Below are positions 1-6,731 of a stretch of 64,000 nt of DNA, in pieces (position 1 is the stretch's first letter; each line of letters starts with the position of its first letter). Source of the DNA: an uncultured bacterium (GTDB lineage: Bacteria > Cyanobacteriota > Vampirovibrionia > Gastranaerophilales > Gastranaerophilaceae); the NCBI GenBank assembly GCA_902801985.1, contig CADCKD010000006.1, positions 1-64,000 of the forward strand. The letters are read 5' to 3'. Under the pieces are notes generated by a model, which was given only the letters and a program-made list of their open reading frames with translations, did no database searches and was not told the DNA's origin. Both the position numbers and the translations under genes were made by a program.

Positions 1-68
1 CTTTCTTTTGCCATTGAACGAAGTGAGATGACGTTGAGCGAAACGAAACTCGCAATTAAAACACCGCT

Positions 69-74
69 TATAAT
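69..74 (+). promoter_or_regulatory. Predicted -10 element of the first gene
   Basis: TATAAT lies 37 nt upstream of the start at 112. The core TATAATAGGA followed by GTTTA recurs almost unchanged at 511-528 before the integrase, so the two genes may share promoter type. No convincing -35 is visible. Confidence 0.4.
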
Positions 75-111
75 AGGAGTTTATTATATTTACACTGAAA
101 GGAGTAAAGTT

Positions 112-432
112 ATGGAAGACTACAAGAACTTGGATGAACTGATCAAGAAGACCGAAGAGGCTTTGATTGCGATGGATCCTAACACGGATGATTATGACAA
201 GACCGTTGAGACGCTTGCCAAGCTCCGTGGCTTGAAGCCGAAGCCGGAAGTTAAGAAGTCCTGGAAGGACTATATTAAGGATATGGCTCAGCCGATTGCT
301 ATGGTGTTTTGCGGGCTGCTTGCAGCTGGTGTTGGTGTATATCAGACGAAGAAAGTATCCGACATCGAAGACGAAGGTGTTGTGACCAAGTCCAAGACCA
401 TGTCAACCTGGAACAAACCGAAGATCATGTAA
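112..432 (+). CDS. Small single-TM protein of foreign codon use, unknown function
   Basis: Predicted protein of 106 residues. The start at 112 is chosen over the longer frame from 28 because GAAAGGAG lies just upstream. The N-terminal half is charged and helical; one hydrophobic stretch follows (about residues 64-82, QPIAMVFCGLLAAGVGVYQ), then a polar tail. Lysine is encoded almost only by AAG and GC is visibly higher than in the surroundings, whose genes use AAA heavily. This suggests recent transfer, for example from a phage or plasmid. A strong hairpin follows directly. I do not recognise the family; a small phage membrane protein is one possibility. Confidence 0.7.
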   Translation: MEDYKNLDELIKKTEEALIAMDPNTDDYDKTVETLAKLRGLKPKPEVKKSWKDYIKDMAQPIAMVFCGLLAAGVGVYQTKKVSDIEDEGVVTKSKTMSTWNKPKIM

Positions 433-447
433 AATGATATTCCAAAC

Positions 448-487
448 CGGAGGGGTTCGTGTAATTTACACGGCCTCTCTTTTTTTG
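448..487 (+). terminator. Rho-independent terminator after the first small gene
   Basis: A GC-containing inverted repeat (GAGGGGTTCGTGTAA / TTACACGGCCTCTC, with mismatches near the base) is followed by a run of T. It starts about 16 nt after the stop at 432. Confidence 0.75.
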
Positions 488-510
488 TCATTCGCGGATA
501 AAACATCTCC

Positions 511-516
511 TATAAT
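511..516 (+). promoter_or_regulatory. Predicted -10 element of the integrase gene
   Basis: TATAAT with TTGTCA upstream at 485-490 (spacing 20, longer than ideal). The start codon at 554 follows GGAGGT. The core matches the element at 69-74. Confidence 0.4.
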
Positions 517-553
517 AGGAAGTTTAATGCTTAGTTTTAAGGAGGTATTTATT

Positions 554-1510
554 ATGACAAAACTAACAAAAAACACTGCTTTTAAAGCATTGACACATTT
601 ATGGTTAAAAGAAAAACAGGCTATGGTTACCCAATCAACTTATGCTGGATTTTTACTTATTGTTGAAAATCATCTGATACCGTATTTTGGGACACAAAAG
701 ATTTGCGATATTACAGAACCCAAAATTCAGGAATTTATTTTTTATCTGTTCAATAACGGACGACTTGATAATGCAGGCGGCCTTACAGTAAAAACTATAA
801 GGGATATCATTCTTGTCTTAAGGCTTACATTAAATTTTGCATATAAATCAAGAGTAATTGCCGCATTAAATTGGGATTTAATAGACTATCCAAAAGATTC
901 GGAAATTAAAAAAGTTATAGCTTTATCCAAAGACGAAGAACAAATGCTGATACAAGCAATTTATTTGAATTTAACAAGAAAATCAGTTGGAATATTACTG
1001 ACATTATTTACCGGATTGAGGATAGGAGAACTTTGCGGCTTGCAAATGTCAGACATATCATTGAGCGATAATACTATAACTGTCAACAAAACTGTACAAA
1101 GAATTTATGATAAATTAAAGAAAACATCTTATATTCATATCGGCGCACCCAAAACAAAAAGTTCGCAAAGAACTATTCCCGTACCATCATTATTAATGAA
1201 TATTATAAAAAAGTTTTATACAAATAATCCTAATCACTATTTTTTAACAGGGAAATCAACCCCGACAGAACCAAGAGTTTATAGACAATTTTTTGCAAGA
1301 TTTGTGAAAAAACATGAACTAACACCGGTAAAATTTCATGAACTTCGTCATACATTTGCAATTAGAGCAATAGAAATTTCGGATTTTGATATAAAATCCC
1401 TGTCAGAAATATTAGGACACAAAAATGTATCATTCACTTTAAATGTTTACGGAAGAGCAAACCTTCAACAAAAAATCAAATGTATGAATTTGTTGAATGA
1501 TTTGCTGTAA
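554..1510 (+). CDS. Tyrosine recombinase / phage-type integrase
   Basis: Predicted 318-residue site-specific recombinase that cuts and rejoins DNA through a covalent 3'-phosphotyrosine. The start at 554 follows a strong GGAGGT; the longer frame from 434 runs through the preceding terminator and is rejected. An N-terminal helical core-binding domain (about 1-110) is followed by the catalytic domain. Visible catalytic residues are Arg156 (TGLRIGEL), His262 and Arg265 (HELRHTF), His289 (LGHKN) and Tyr299. Length is normal for an integrative element. A perfect bidirectional hairpin ends the gene. It heads a cluster of accessory genes and lies 2 kb from tandem sequences resembling tRNA 3' ends, so it may be the integrase of a small, possibly decayed, genomic island. 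Confidence 0.93.
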   Translation: MTKLTKNTAFKALTHLWLKEKQAMVTQSTYAGFLLIVENHLIPYFGTQKICDITEPKIQEFIFYLFNNGRLDNAGGLTVKTIRDIILVLRLTLNFAYKSRVIAALNWDLIDYPKDSEIKKVIALSKDEEQMLIQAIYLNLTRKSVGILLTLFTGLRIGELCGLQMSDISLSDNTITVNKTVQRIYDKLKKTSYIHIGAPKTKSSQRTIPVPSLLMNIIKKFYTNNPNHYFLTGKSTPTEPRVYRQFFARFVKKHELTPVKFHELRHTFAIRAIEISDFDIKSLSEILGHKNVSFTLNVYGRANLQQKIKCMNLLNDLL

Positions 1511-1542
1511 AGGTAAAACACTCTTTCAAGAGTGTTTTACCT
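1511..1542. terminator. Perfect bidirectional terminator hairpin
   Basis: A 15-bp perfect inverted repeat, AGGTAAAACACTCTT and its complement around TC, lies between the convergent integrase and zinc-ribbon genes. It overlaps the stop codon of the minus-strand gene and can serve both strands. Confidence 0.85.
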
Positions 1543-1755
1543 GCCAAATTTTTTAAGTGTTTGTTTCAACTTTTTAAGACTTTTTTCAACTTTTTGCGTT
1601 TCCCTATCAAACTTACTTGTGTCAGCATTTATTTTGATATCATCACCACAATGCTTACAATGCAAAACGGGATTCGTTCTTAATTTTTTGACAGTTGTTT
1701 TTAGTTTATTATCGCAATTTGGACATGGTATATCTATTTCGATTTCATCAAACAT
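1537..1755 (-). CDS. Small zinc-ribbon protein
   Basis: Predicted 72-residue protein with two CxxC pairs (Cys11/Cys14 in CPNC, Cys33/Cys36 in CKHC), the pattern of a zinc ribbon. A lysine-rich, probably coiled-coil tail follows. The RBS is GGAG about 5 nt before the start. It lies just downstream of the GIY-YIG-like gene on the same strand with an 11-nt gap, so the two are probably cotranscribed. The function is unknown; nucleic-acid or protein binding is the usual role of such ribbons. Confidence 0.75.
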   Translation of the reverse strand: MFDEIEIDIPCPNCDNKLKTTVKKLRTNPVLHCKHCGDDIKINADTSKFDRETQKVEKSLKKLKQTLKKFGR

Positions 1756-1766
1756 TACTTTTCTCC

Positions 1767-2084
1767 TTATTCTTTTGTATAACTTTTTATTTCATATGCA
1801 TATACGTATATGGTAGAATCATCTCCACCGCCAGGTCCACCATGTGTTCCTAAATTGTCTATAAGAGCATTTTCTACCTCTCTTGCAGAAGAGTCACTAT
1901 AACATTTTGCATATATCCAACGCCCATTTCCTTTGTTAACTTCGTGTTCTTGAAATAATCTGCGTTCCGGATCGTTTGCAATTCCTACATACCAAGAACT
2001 GTAATTAGAACCTAATGTATTTGAAGTAATATAGCTTTTAATTTCATCATATGCACTTTGTTTTGTTAATGTGTTTAATGCCAT
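1767..2084 (-). CDS. GIY-YIG-like small protein, possible nuclease fold
   Basis: Predicted 105-residue protein. SSWYVGIANDPERRLFQEH resembles the first strand and helix of GIY-YIG nucleases, with Arg residues after the strand. AREVENALI could carry the conserved metal-binding Glu. The classical GIY...YIG motif is not intact, so catalytic activity is uncertain. A GGPGGG loop lies near the C-terminus. The RBS AAAGGAG precedes the start. It is divergent from the XRE regulator across a 170-bp region containing repeated GTnACAT sites, so it may be under that regulator's control. Family assignment is by motif resemblance only. Confidence 0.7.
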   Translation of the reverse strand: MALNTLTKQSAYDEIKSYITSNTLGSNYSSWYVGIANDPERRLFQEHEVNKGNGRWIYAKCYSDSSAREVENALIDNLGTHGGPGGGDDSTIYVYAYEIKSYTKE

Positions 2085-2186
2085 TGCTTTGTCTCCTTTT
2101 TGACTTTTTACTGTATCTCTGCCACAATTCTTGCATCACCTTTCCACTCACCTCCTCTTGCTTTTCATAAGTTTTTCCTTTATACT

Positions 2187-2240
2187 TATGTAACAAGAAA
2201 TTTGTGACATGAATAATGTAACACTTTTTTTGTTACATGT
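2187..2240. promoter_or_regulatory. Clustered GTnACAt half-sites, probable operator of the XRE regulator
   Basis: The divergent region contains GTAACAA, GTGACAT, ATGTAAC and GTTACAT within about 50 bp. GTGACAT and ATGTAAC form an inverted pair 5 bp apart. The cluster ends at the start of the XRE gene, which is typical of an autoregulating repressor. Role inferred from position and symmetry. Confidence 0.5.
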
Positions 2241-2254
2241 CAAGAGGTATTATT

Positions 2255-2578
2255 ATGGAAAATTCAAAAAGTGCTATAGGACTAAGAATAAAAGAACTTA
2301 GAGAATCAATTGGACTTACACAAACGGAATTAGCTCAAAAATCGAAACTAGCAAGAACAGTAATTCCCATGATTGAAAACGGCCAACGTTATCCGTCAGA
2401 AAAAACTCTTTCTAAAATTGTGGAAGCATTGGGAGTTTCTATGGATGATATTTATACAGGCGAAGTAAGAGAGCAAGCAATTAAAAATTTACAAGAATGT
2501 GCAAGTAATTTTACTAAAAATGCGACAACAGATGAAATTATCAAAGTTTATAGGAAGATGATAAAAAATGACAACTAA
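2255..2578 (+). CDS. XRE-family (Cro/CI-type) transcriptional regulator
   Basis: Predicted 107-residue DNA-binding protein. An N-terminal helix-turn-helix (IGLRIKELRESIGLTQTELAQ through LSKIVEALGVSMDDIY, about residues 8-67) is followed by a short helical C-terminus. The ATG at 2255 has AGAGGT upstream and is preferred over the in-frame 2237 start, which lies inside the operator-like repeats. It overlaps the next gene by 11 nt. An XRE gene overlapped by an ImmA/IrrE peptidase is a known pair in mobile elements, in which the peptidase inactivates the repressor after DNA damage or stress. That role here is inferred. Confidence 0.9.
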   Translation: MENSKSAIGLRIKELRESIGLTQTELAQKSKLARTVIPMIENGQRYPSEKTLSKIVEALGVSMDDIYTGEVREQAIKNLQECASNFTKNATTDEIIKVYRKMIKNDN

Positions 2579-3464
2579 TCCCTATTTTCTTCCAAATGTA
2601 GATGTATCTAATTATGCAACCAGATTGTTATCCGATACAATTGGGACTGAAACAATACCAATAGATGTATTTGAAATATTGGAATATATTGAAGAATTAG
2701 GCATTACTTGTAAGTTTACAGATAAAAAATTTGAAGATAATTCTGAATATGCAATTACAGAACTATCAAAAGACGGTCAACGGCGAATTTATATAAATTC
2801 AAAATTTTACGGAAGATCATTTCAAGATATAACAGATATTACAAAAAGAAGGCATTGTCGGTTTACGCTTGCACATGAGTTAGGCCATTGTTTTATTCCT
2901 GCTCATGCTGATTATTTAACTCAGCAGTTAATGCTAGATAAAAGCAATTTACATGCTAAGAAATATTCATTTACTAAAGAATATGAAGCAAATACTTTTG
3001 CCTCTGAATTATTAATTCCATCAAGTACTATTGGTAAAATAGAACAGTACGGTTCTGATTTTAAACAGATAGTCGAAAATATATCGAAAAAATACGATAC
3101 CTCTTTCACAGCAACCGCTTTAAAAGTTGTAAAACTTCTCAAAGATATTAACTGTATATGTATCCAATTTGATGCTGATACTAAACAAATAATACAGTAT
3201 AAATACTCTGAAGCCTTTGGAAGTTACAAAAAGGGTTTATTTTTTAATCGTGATTCAAAAATATACGGTGGTTCTGTTACAAGTTCATTGATGAAAGGTA
3301 ATGATAAATCTTATTATCAAAAATATAATGATCCAAAAGATTGGTTTCCAAACTTTTATGGTAATGATAGTGCATATCTTAATGAATGGGCTTTTAAGGT
3401 TGGCCCAAGTATAATTACTTTTTTAGAACTTGTTGACACAAGTGAATATGCTTTATATTTTTAA
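2568..3464 (+). CDS. ImmA/IrrE-family zinc metallopeptidase
   Basis: Predicted 298-residue cytoplasmic metalloprotease. The zinc site is His103-Glu104-x-x-His107 (LAHELGHCF), and Glu140 in the downstream EYEANTFASELLIP segment fits the third ligand. The C-terminal half is unassigned and may sense or bind a partner. It begins inside the XRE coding sequence (translational coupling). The family includes ImmA, which cleaves the ICEBs1 repressor, and Deinococcus IrrE. The neighbouring XRE protein is the likely substrate. AT-rich composition is similar to the chromosome, unlike the first small gene. Confidence 0.9.
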   Translation: MTTNPYFLPNVDVSNYATRLLSDTIGTETIPIDVFEILEYIEELGITCKFTDKKFEDNSEYAITELSKDGQRRIYINSKFYGRSFQDITDITKRRHCRFTLAHELGHCFIPAHADYLTQQLMLDKSNLHAKKYSFTKEYEANTFASELLIPSSTIGKIEQYGSDFKQIVENISKKYDTSFTATALKVVKLLKDINCICIQFDADTKQIIQYKYSEAFGSYKKGLFFNRDSKIYGGSVTSSLMKGNDKSYYQKYNDPKDWFPNFYGNDSAYLNEWAFKVGPSIITFLELVDTSEYALYF

Positions 3465-3511
3465 TCTCCATCTCATAGTTAATTACATCTTGTTCTGTAT
3501 GTTAAATTACA
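3465..3511. other. Short non-coding spacer before the tandem repeats
   Basis: No gene, hairpin or promoter could be supported here. Confidence 0.4.
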
Positions 3512-3841
3512 AAGGGACTTGAATTGTTATTTGTTTCAGTAGGAAACAAATAACCCAGTCAGCCGAACGGATTCGGCATACTTGATTTGTAAGTTTCGAG
3601 CATCCAGCTCTCAACAAACAACTCAAGCACCGCATCGCCCACCATAGAACAGGGGCAAGGGACTTGAATTGTTATTTGTTTCAGTAGGAAACAAATAACC
3701 AAGTCAGCCGAACAGATTCGGCATACTTGATTTGTAAGTTTCGAGCATCCAGCTCTCAACAAACAACTCAAGCACCGCATCGCCCACCATAGAGCAGGGG
3801 TAAGTAATGTTACCTCTGTTTTATTTTGAGGTGGGCAAGGG
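3512..3841. repeat. Two 145-bp tandem repeats plus a third partial end resembling a tRNA 3' end
   Basis: Copies run 3512-3656 and 3657-3801 with near identity, and the opening GGCAAGGGACTTGAA recurs at 3835-3849. Read on the minus strand this opening is TTCAAGTCCCTTGCCC, like a tRNA T-arm plus 3' acceptor strand. No matching 5' half of a tRNA is present. Each unit also holds a perfect 12-bp stem (GTTATTTGTTTC / GAAACAAATAAC) and a short minus-strand reading frame fragment ending ..YKSSMPNPFG. The array could be stacked attachment-site remnants from integrations at a tRNA, or amplified repeat DNA. Confidence 0.75.
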
Positions 3842-3849
3842 ACTTGAAC

Positions 3850-3900
3850 TTTACATGTCATTGCGAGGACGAAAGTCCGAAGCAATCCAGCTATTTAAGA
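3850..3900. repeat. Dispersed palindromic repeat (ATTGCGAG...GAAGCAATC family)
   Basis: CATTGCGA, then GGAC-GAAA-GTCC (a short stem with a GAAA loop), then CGAAGCAATCCAG form a nested hairpin. A related element sits at about 56368-56405 beside the tmRNA gene. It lies immediately after the truncated tRNA-like end. 3901-4009 shows nothing further that I can assign. Confidence 0.55.
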
Positions 3901-4009
3901 TTGAAAGCCATTTGTCTAAAGCAATTCCAAAACCTGTTATAAACAATCATAAATAAAATATTATTTTGTGATTTTCCTAATTAATAGGCTACTGTGGCCA
4001 ATGAGGGCT

Positions 4010-4030
4010 TTTGTAACAATAACTTAACAA
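4010..4030 (+). promoter_or_regulatory. 21-bp upstream motif shared with the gene at 56726
   Basis: TTTGTAACAATAACTTAACA plus A matches 56620-56640 at 20 of 21 positions. Both copies lie within 100 bp upstream of large surface-type or lineage-specific genes on the plus strand. The role is unknown: a regulator site or an upstream promoter element. Confidence 0.45.
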
Positions 4031-4110
4031 ACCCCAAAATGAAGGTCAATTTTAAAAATAAAAAATACTTTACCTATATATATAAATGATATATGGGGGA
4101 AATAAAGAGT

Positions 4111-6081
4111 ATGAATTATTTTGAATTTTTGGGGAACAAATATGCGTTGTCAAATGCAGTTCAGCCGAATATAAATTTGGATAATTTGCGTTTAGATGAA
4201 AATATGGATAATCCATTTAAATTGAATGGTGAATCAATATTTACTAATGCGACAAAAAAGGAATTAAAAAAATTAGACTATGAAAAATTAGTTGAAGACG
4301 AAACAAAAACAGAAGATGAAAAATCAAAAGAAAAAACAGATAAAAAAGCTGACGAAGAAAAGAAATTTTCACCATTAGAATTTATCTTAAAAGAGTTTTT
4401 ATCACTAGATAAGGTAAAAACATCCGCAGATAAAGATAGTGACGGAAAATTAACAGTTGAAGAGATAAAAGAATATGTAACTGGTTTAGCTAAAAAAGAC
4501 GGCAAATCAGATTTATCTCTGGAAGATTTCAATGCAGTAATAGAAGAATTAGAAATAAATTTAGATGAATTACTGGAAGAATTAAAACCAAAAGAAGAAG
4601 CAGAAGGGACACAAAATCAGGAAGAAACACCTGCCGCAGAAGAAACTCCTACTTCATCTTCGGTTGATGATACTCCATCCGCAAGTTCAGATAGCGGTTC
4701 ATCATATTCAGAACCGGTACAAAGCGGTTCATCTACACCTGTTGCCAGTTCATCACCTGTGGAGGATTCACCAGCATCTGCCAGAAGTTCTCATTCTTCA
4801 AGTGCAGGCGAAAGTTCTGCTCCGGAGGTAAAAACAATAGATAATATGTCTTTAGAAGAACTTCAAGCAGAAAAAACAACAAGACAAAATACACTATCTG
4901 AAAAACAAAAAGCCGTTAATGCAGTTCGCAACGGTGAAAATGCAAATGTTAAAGCTGCAAAAACAGAAGAAGCAAAAGCTAAAGAAGAATACGAAAAAGC
5001 AATCAAAGAAGATGATGCAGCCAAAAAATTTGCAAATGATATTTTGAAAAATAACGAAGCATTAGAAAAAAATAAAACAGCTTTAGATAAAAATGCCGAA
5101 AATATAACAAATAAGGAAGAAGAAATTTCTAAAGCCGAAGCATCAATTACTGAAAAAGAAAGCGAACTATCCGGTTTAGAGGCCTCTTTAAAGAGTTTAT
5201 CTTCCGCAAAAGAAGACGACGAAAACGCTAAAAAGCAAAAAGCAGATTTGACCAAGAAAATTTCAGCATTAAAAAAAGAAATAAGTAATGATAAAAAACA
5301 ATTAGAAAAATTAAAAAAAGATTTGGAATCTTTGAATAAAGAAAAAACTAAACTTGAAGAAGAAAAGAAAAAGTTGGAAGAAGAAAAAGCCAAACTTGAT
5401 GAAAAAGTAAAAGAAAATTGTTCTGAAACCACCAAAGCAAAACTGGAAGCATATAATAAAGCCAGAGAAAATGTTGAAAAAGTTAAGTCAAAAGAACTTG
5501 CAACAGCTAATAAGGAGTATAAAGAAGCTCAAGAATCTTTAAAAGAAATAAATGCAAAAATAGCTGAAGCTAAAAAGAATAAAGTAACAGATACAACAAC
5601 AGCTCCAAAAGGTTCTGTAGAGAAAATGGTTCAGATTGCAGAACAAGAATACAAAAAAGGGGTAAAAGAAACAAGCAAAAATGACAGTGTTGATATCAGA
5701 AGATATAAACACGGAGCTAAAAATACTCACGAATGGTGTGCATATTTTACATCATATTGTGCGGAACAAGCAGGTTTAACAGATAAAACATTTAAATATA
5801 CTCCATCTTCTCAAGCAATCAGAAGAGCTGCAGAAAAAGCCGGAAAATTTTCATCAAAGAATTCCAGCTACAATCCAAAACGAGGGGATGTTGCAATTTG
5901 GACAAATATAGGTGATCCAAACCACGGACATGTCGGGATTGTTGATAAAATATATAAAGATGGCTCAATAGATATAATTGAGGGAAATTCTCACAGTGCC
6001 GTATCTAAAAATCACTACGCAAGTAAAAAAATTCCCGGCAGATTTAACGGCTATATCAGAATGAATGAATGGGTTGCATAA
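4111..6081 (+). CDS. EF-hand / coiled-coil / CHAP-domain protein, probable peptidoglycan hydrolase
   Basis: Predicted 656 residues. A perfect EF-hand calcium loop lies at 107-118 (Asp107, Asp109, Asp111, Thr115, Glu118). It is followed by a Ser/Thr/Pro-rich linker (about 165-245), a long Lys/Glu-rich coiled coil (about 250-490) and a C-terminal CHAP domain with Cys543 (EWCAYF) and His607 (HGHVGIV). CHAP enzymes cut peptidoglycan amide bonds. No signal peptide is visible, so export would need a non-classical route. GGGGGA precedes this start, but 4093 is possible in frame, with TATAAA exactly 6 nt upstream as in other leaderless genes here. The calcium site suggests Ca-dependent folding or activity (inference). 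Confidence 0.85.
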   Translation: MNYFEFLGNKYALSNAVQPNINLDNLRLDENMDNPFKLNGESIFTNATKKELKKLDYEKLVEDETKTEDEKSKEKTDKKADEEKKFSPLEFILKEFLSLDKVKTSADKDSDGKLTVEEIKEYVTGLAKKDGKSDLSLEDFNAVIEELEINLDELLEELKPKEEAEGTQNQEETPAAEETPTSSSVDDTPSASSDSGSSYSEPVQSGSSTPVASSSPVEDSPASARSSHSSSAGESSAPEVKTIDNMSLEELQAEKTTRQNTLSEKQKAVNAVRNGENANVKAAKTEEAKAKEEYEKAIKEDDAAKKFANDILKNNEALEKNKTALDKNAENITNKEEEISKAEASITEKESELSGLEASLKSLSSAKEDDENAKKQKADLTKKISALKKEISNDKKQLEKLKKDLESLNKEKTKLEEEKKKLEEEKAKLDEKVKENCSETTKAKLEAYNKARENVEKVKSKELATANKEYKEAQESLKEINAKIAEAKKNKVTDTTTAPKGSVEKMVQIAEQEYKKGVKETSKNDSVDIRRYKHGAKNTHEWCAYFTSYCAEQAGLTDKTFKYTPSSQAIRRAAEKAGKFSSKNSSYNPKRGDVAIWTNIGDPNHGHVGIVDKIYKDGSIDIIEGNSHSAVSKNHYASKKIPGRFNGYIRMNEWVA

Positions 6082-6089
6082 GCTTTTTA

Positions 6090-6581
6090 TTATAGCCTAG
6101 AACTTCCATGGAATTTACTAATCTCTCTTAAGTATTGTTCCAAAGCCTTATATCCGTTATAAATTTCATTAGAAATAGTTGCATAACGGTTTGCCTCAAG
6201 GAATTTCAATTCTTTCACTCTAATCATTAAAATATTTTCAGAATCGGTTCTTAGTTGAATATCATTGCTAAGAGCCCATTTCTGTAATAGGGCAAGTTCA
6301 TTATACATTTGTTTCATTGTGGTAAATTCAAGTGTGTTAAAATCATATTTTTCAAGCAAAGATTTTTCAACATTAGTAATTCTGCTTTGGCATACTTGGA
6401 ATTTAAAAACTTTTTTTACAATTAAATAATTATCTGCAATGTTTTTATGTGATTGCGGAACAATATTTCTTGCGAGCATTGCAGCAAAAGAACGAGAGGT
6501 AAAAGAGTCGTTTTCACTGGAGAATGCACTTTTTGAAGTTAAATCAAAATCCGTTGAATTGTCAAATGTATTATCTAACAT
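6090..6581 (-). CDS. Protein of unknown function
   Basis: Predicted 163 residues, mostly helical, with a Ser/Asp/Phe-rich N-terminus (about 1-30) and no signal peptide or membrane segment. GGAGGG lies 4 nt before the start, a strong RBS. It converges with the CHAP gene with only 8 nt between stops. I do not recognise the family. Confidence 0.75.
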   Translation of the reverse strand: MLDNTFDNSTDFDLTSKSAFSSENDSFTSRSFAAMLARNIVPQSHKNIADNYLIVKKVFKFQVCQSRITNVEKSLLEKYDFNTLEFTTMKQMYNELALLQKWALSNDIQLRTDSENILMIRVKELKFLEANRYATISNEIYNGYKALEQYLREISKFHGSSRL

Positions 6582-6731
6582 TATCCCTCCGTCTTATAAC
6601 TTGATATTAGAATAATGGAAAGTTTTTGTCATGTAGTTTTGTCAATTTTTTTACATTTGTTAAAAAAGGTTTTTTTTGGTTTTTATGATACGATTAAGGG
6701 GTAGATACATTTTATACGAGGGAATTATTAA

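Noticed and set aside
434-553. Longer N-terminus for the integrase
   Set aside because: It would be translated through a strong terminator and lacks an RBS, whereas the 554 start has GGAGGT.
3559-3885. Minus-strand reading frame of 108 codons
   Set aside because: It runs across the 145-bp tandem repeats and the tRNA-like end, and its protein is a duplicated fragment with no RBS.
3465-3900. Insertion sequence
   Set aside because: No transposase, no terminal inverted repeats bounding a gene; only repeats are present.
3842-3910. Complete tRNA on the minus strand ending at the tRNA-like sequence
   Set aside because: No matching 5' acceptor strand, D-arm or anticodon arm could be found upstream on that strand.
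4863-5435. 190-codon minus-strand frame rich in Ser, Phe and Leu
   Set aside because: Mirror of the Lys/Glu-rich coiled coil of the CHAP gene, a common antisense artefact.
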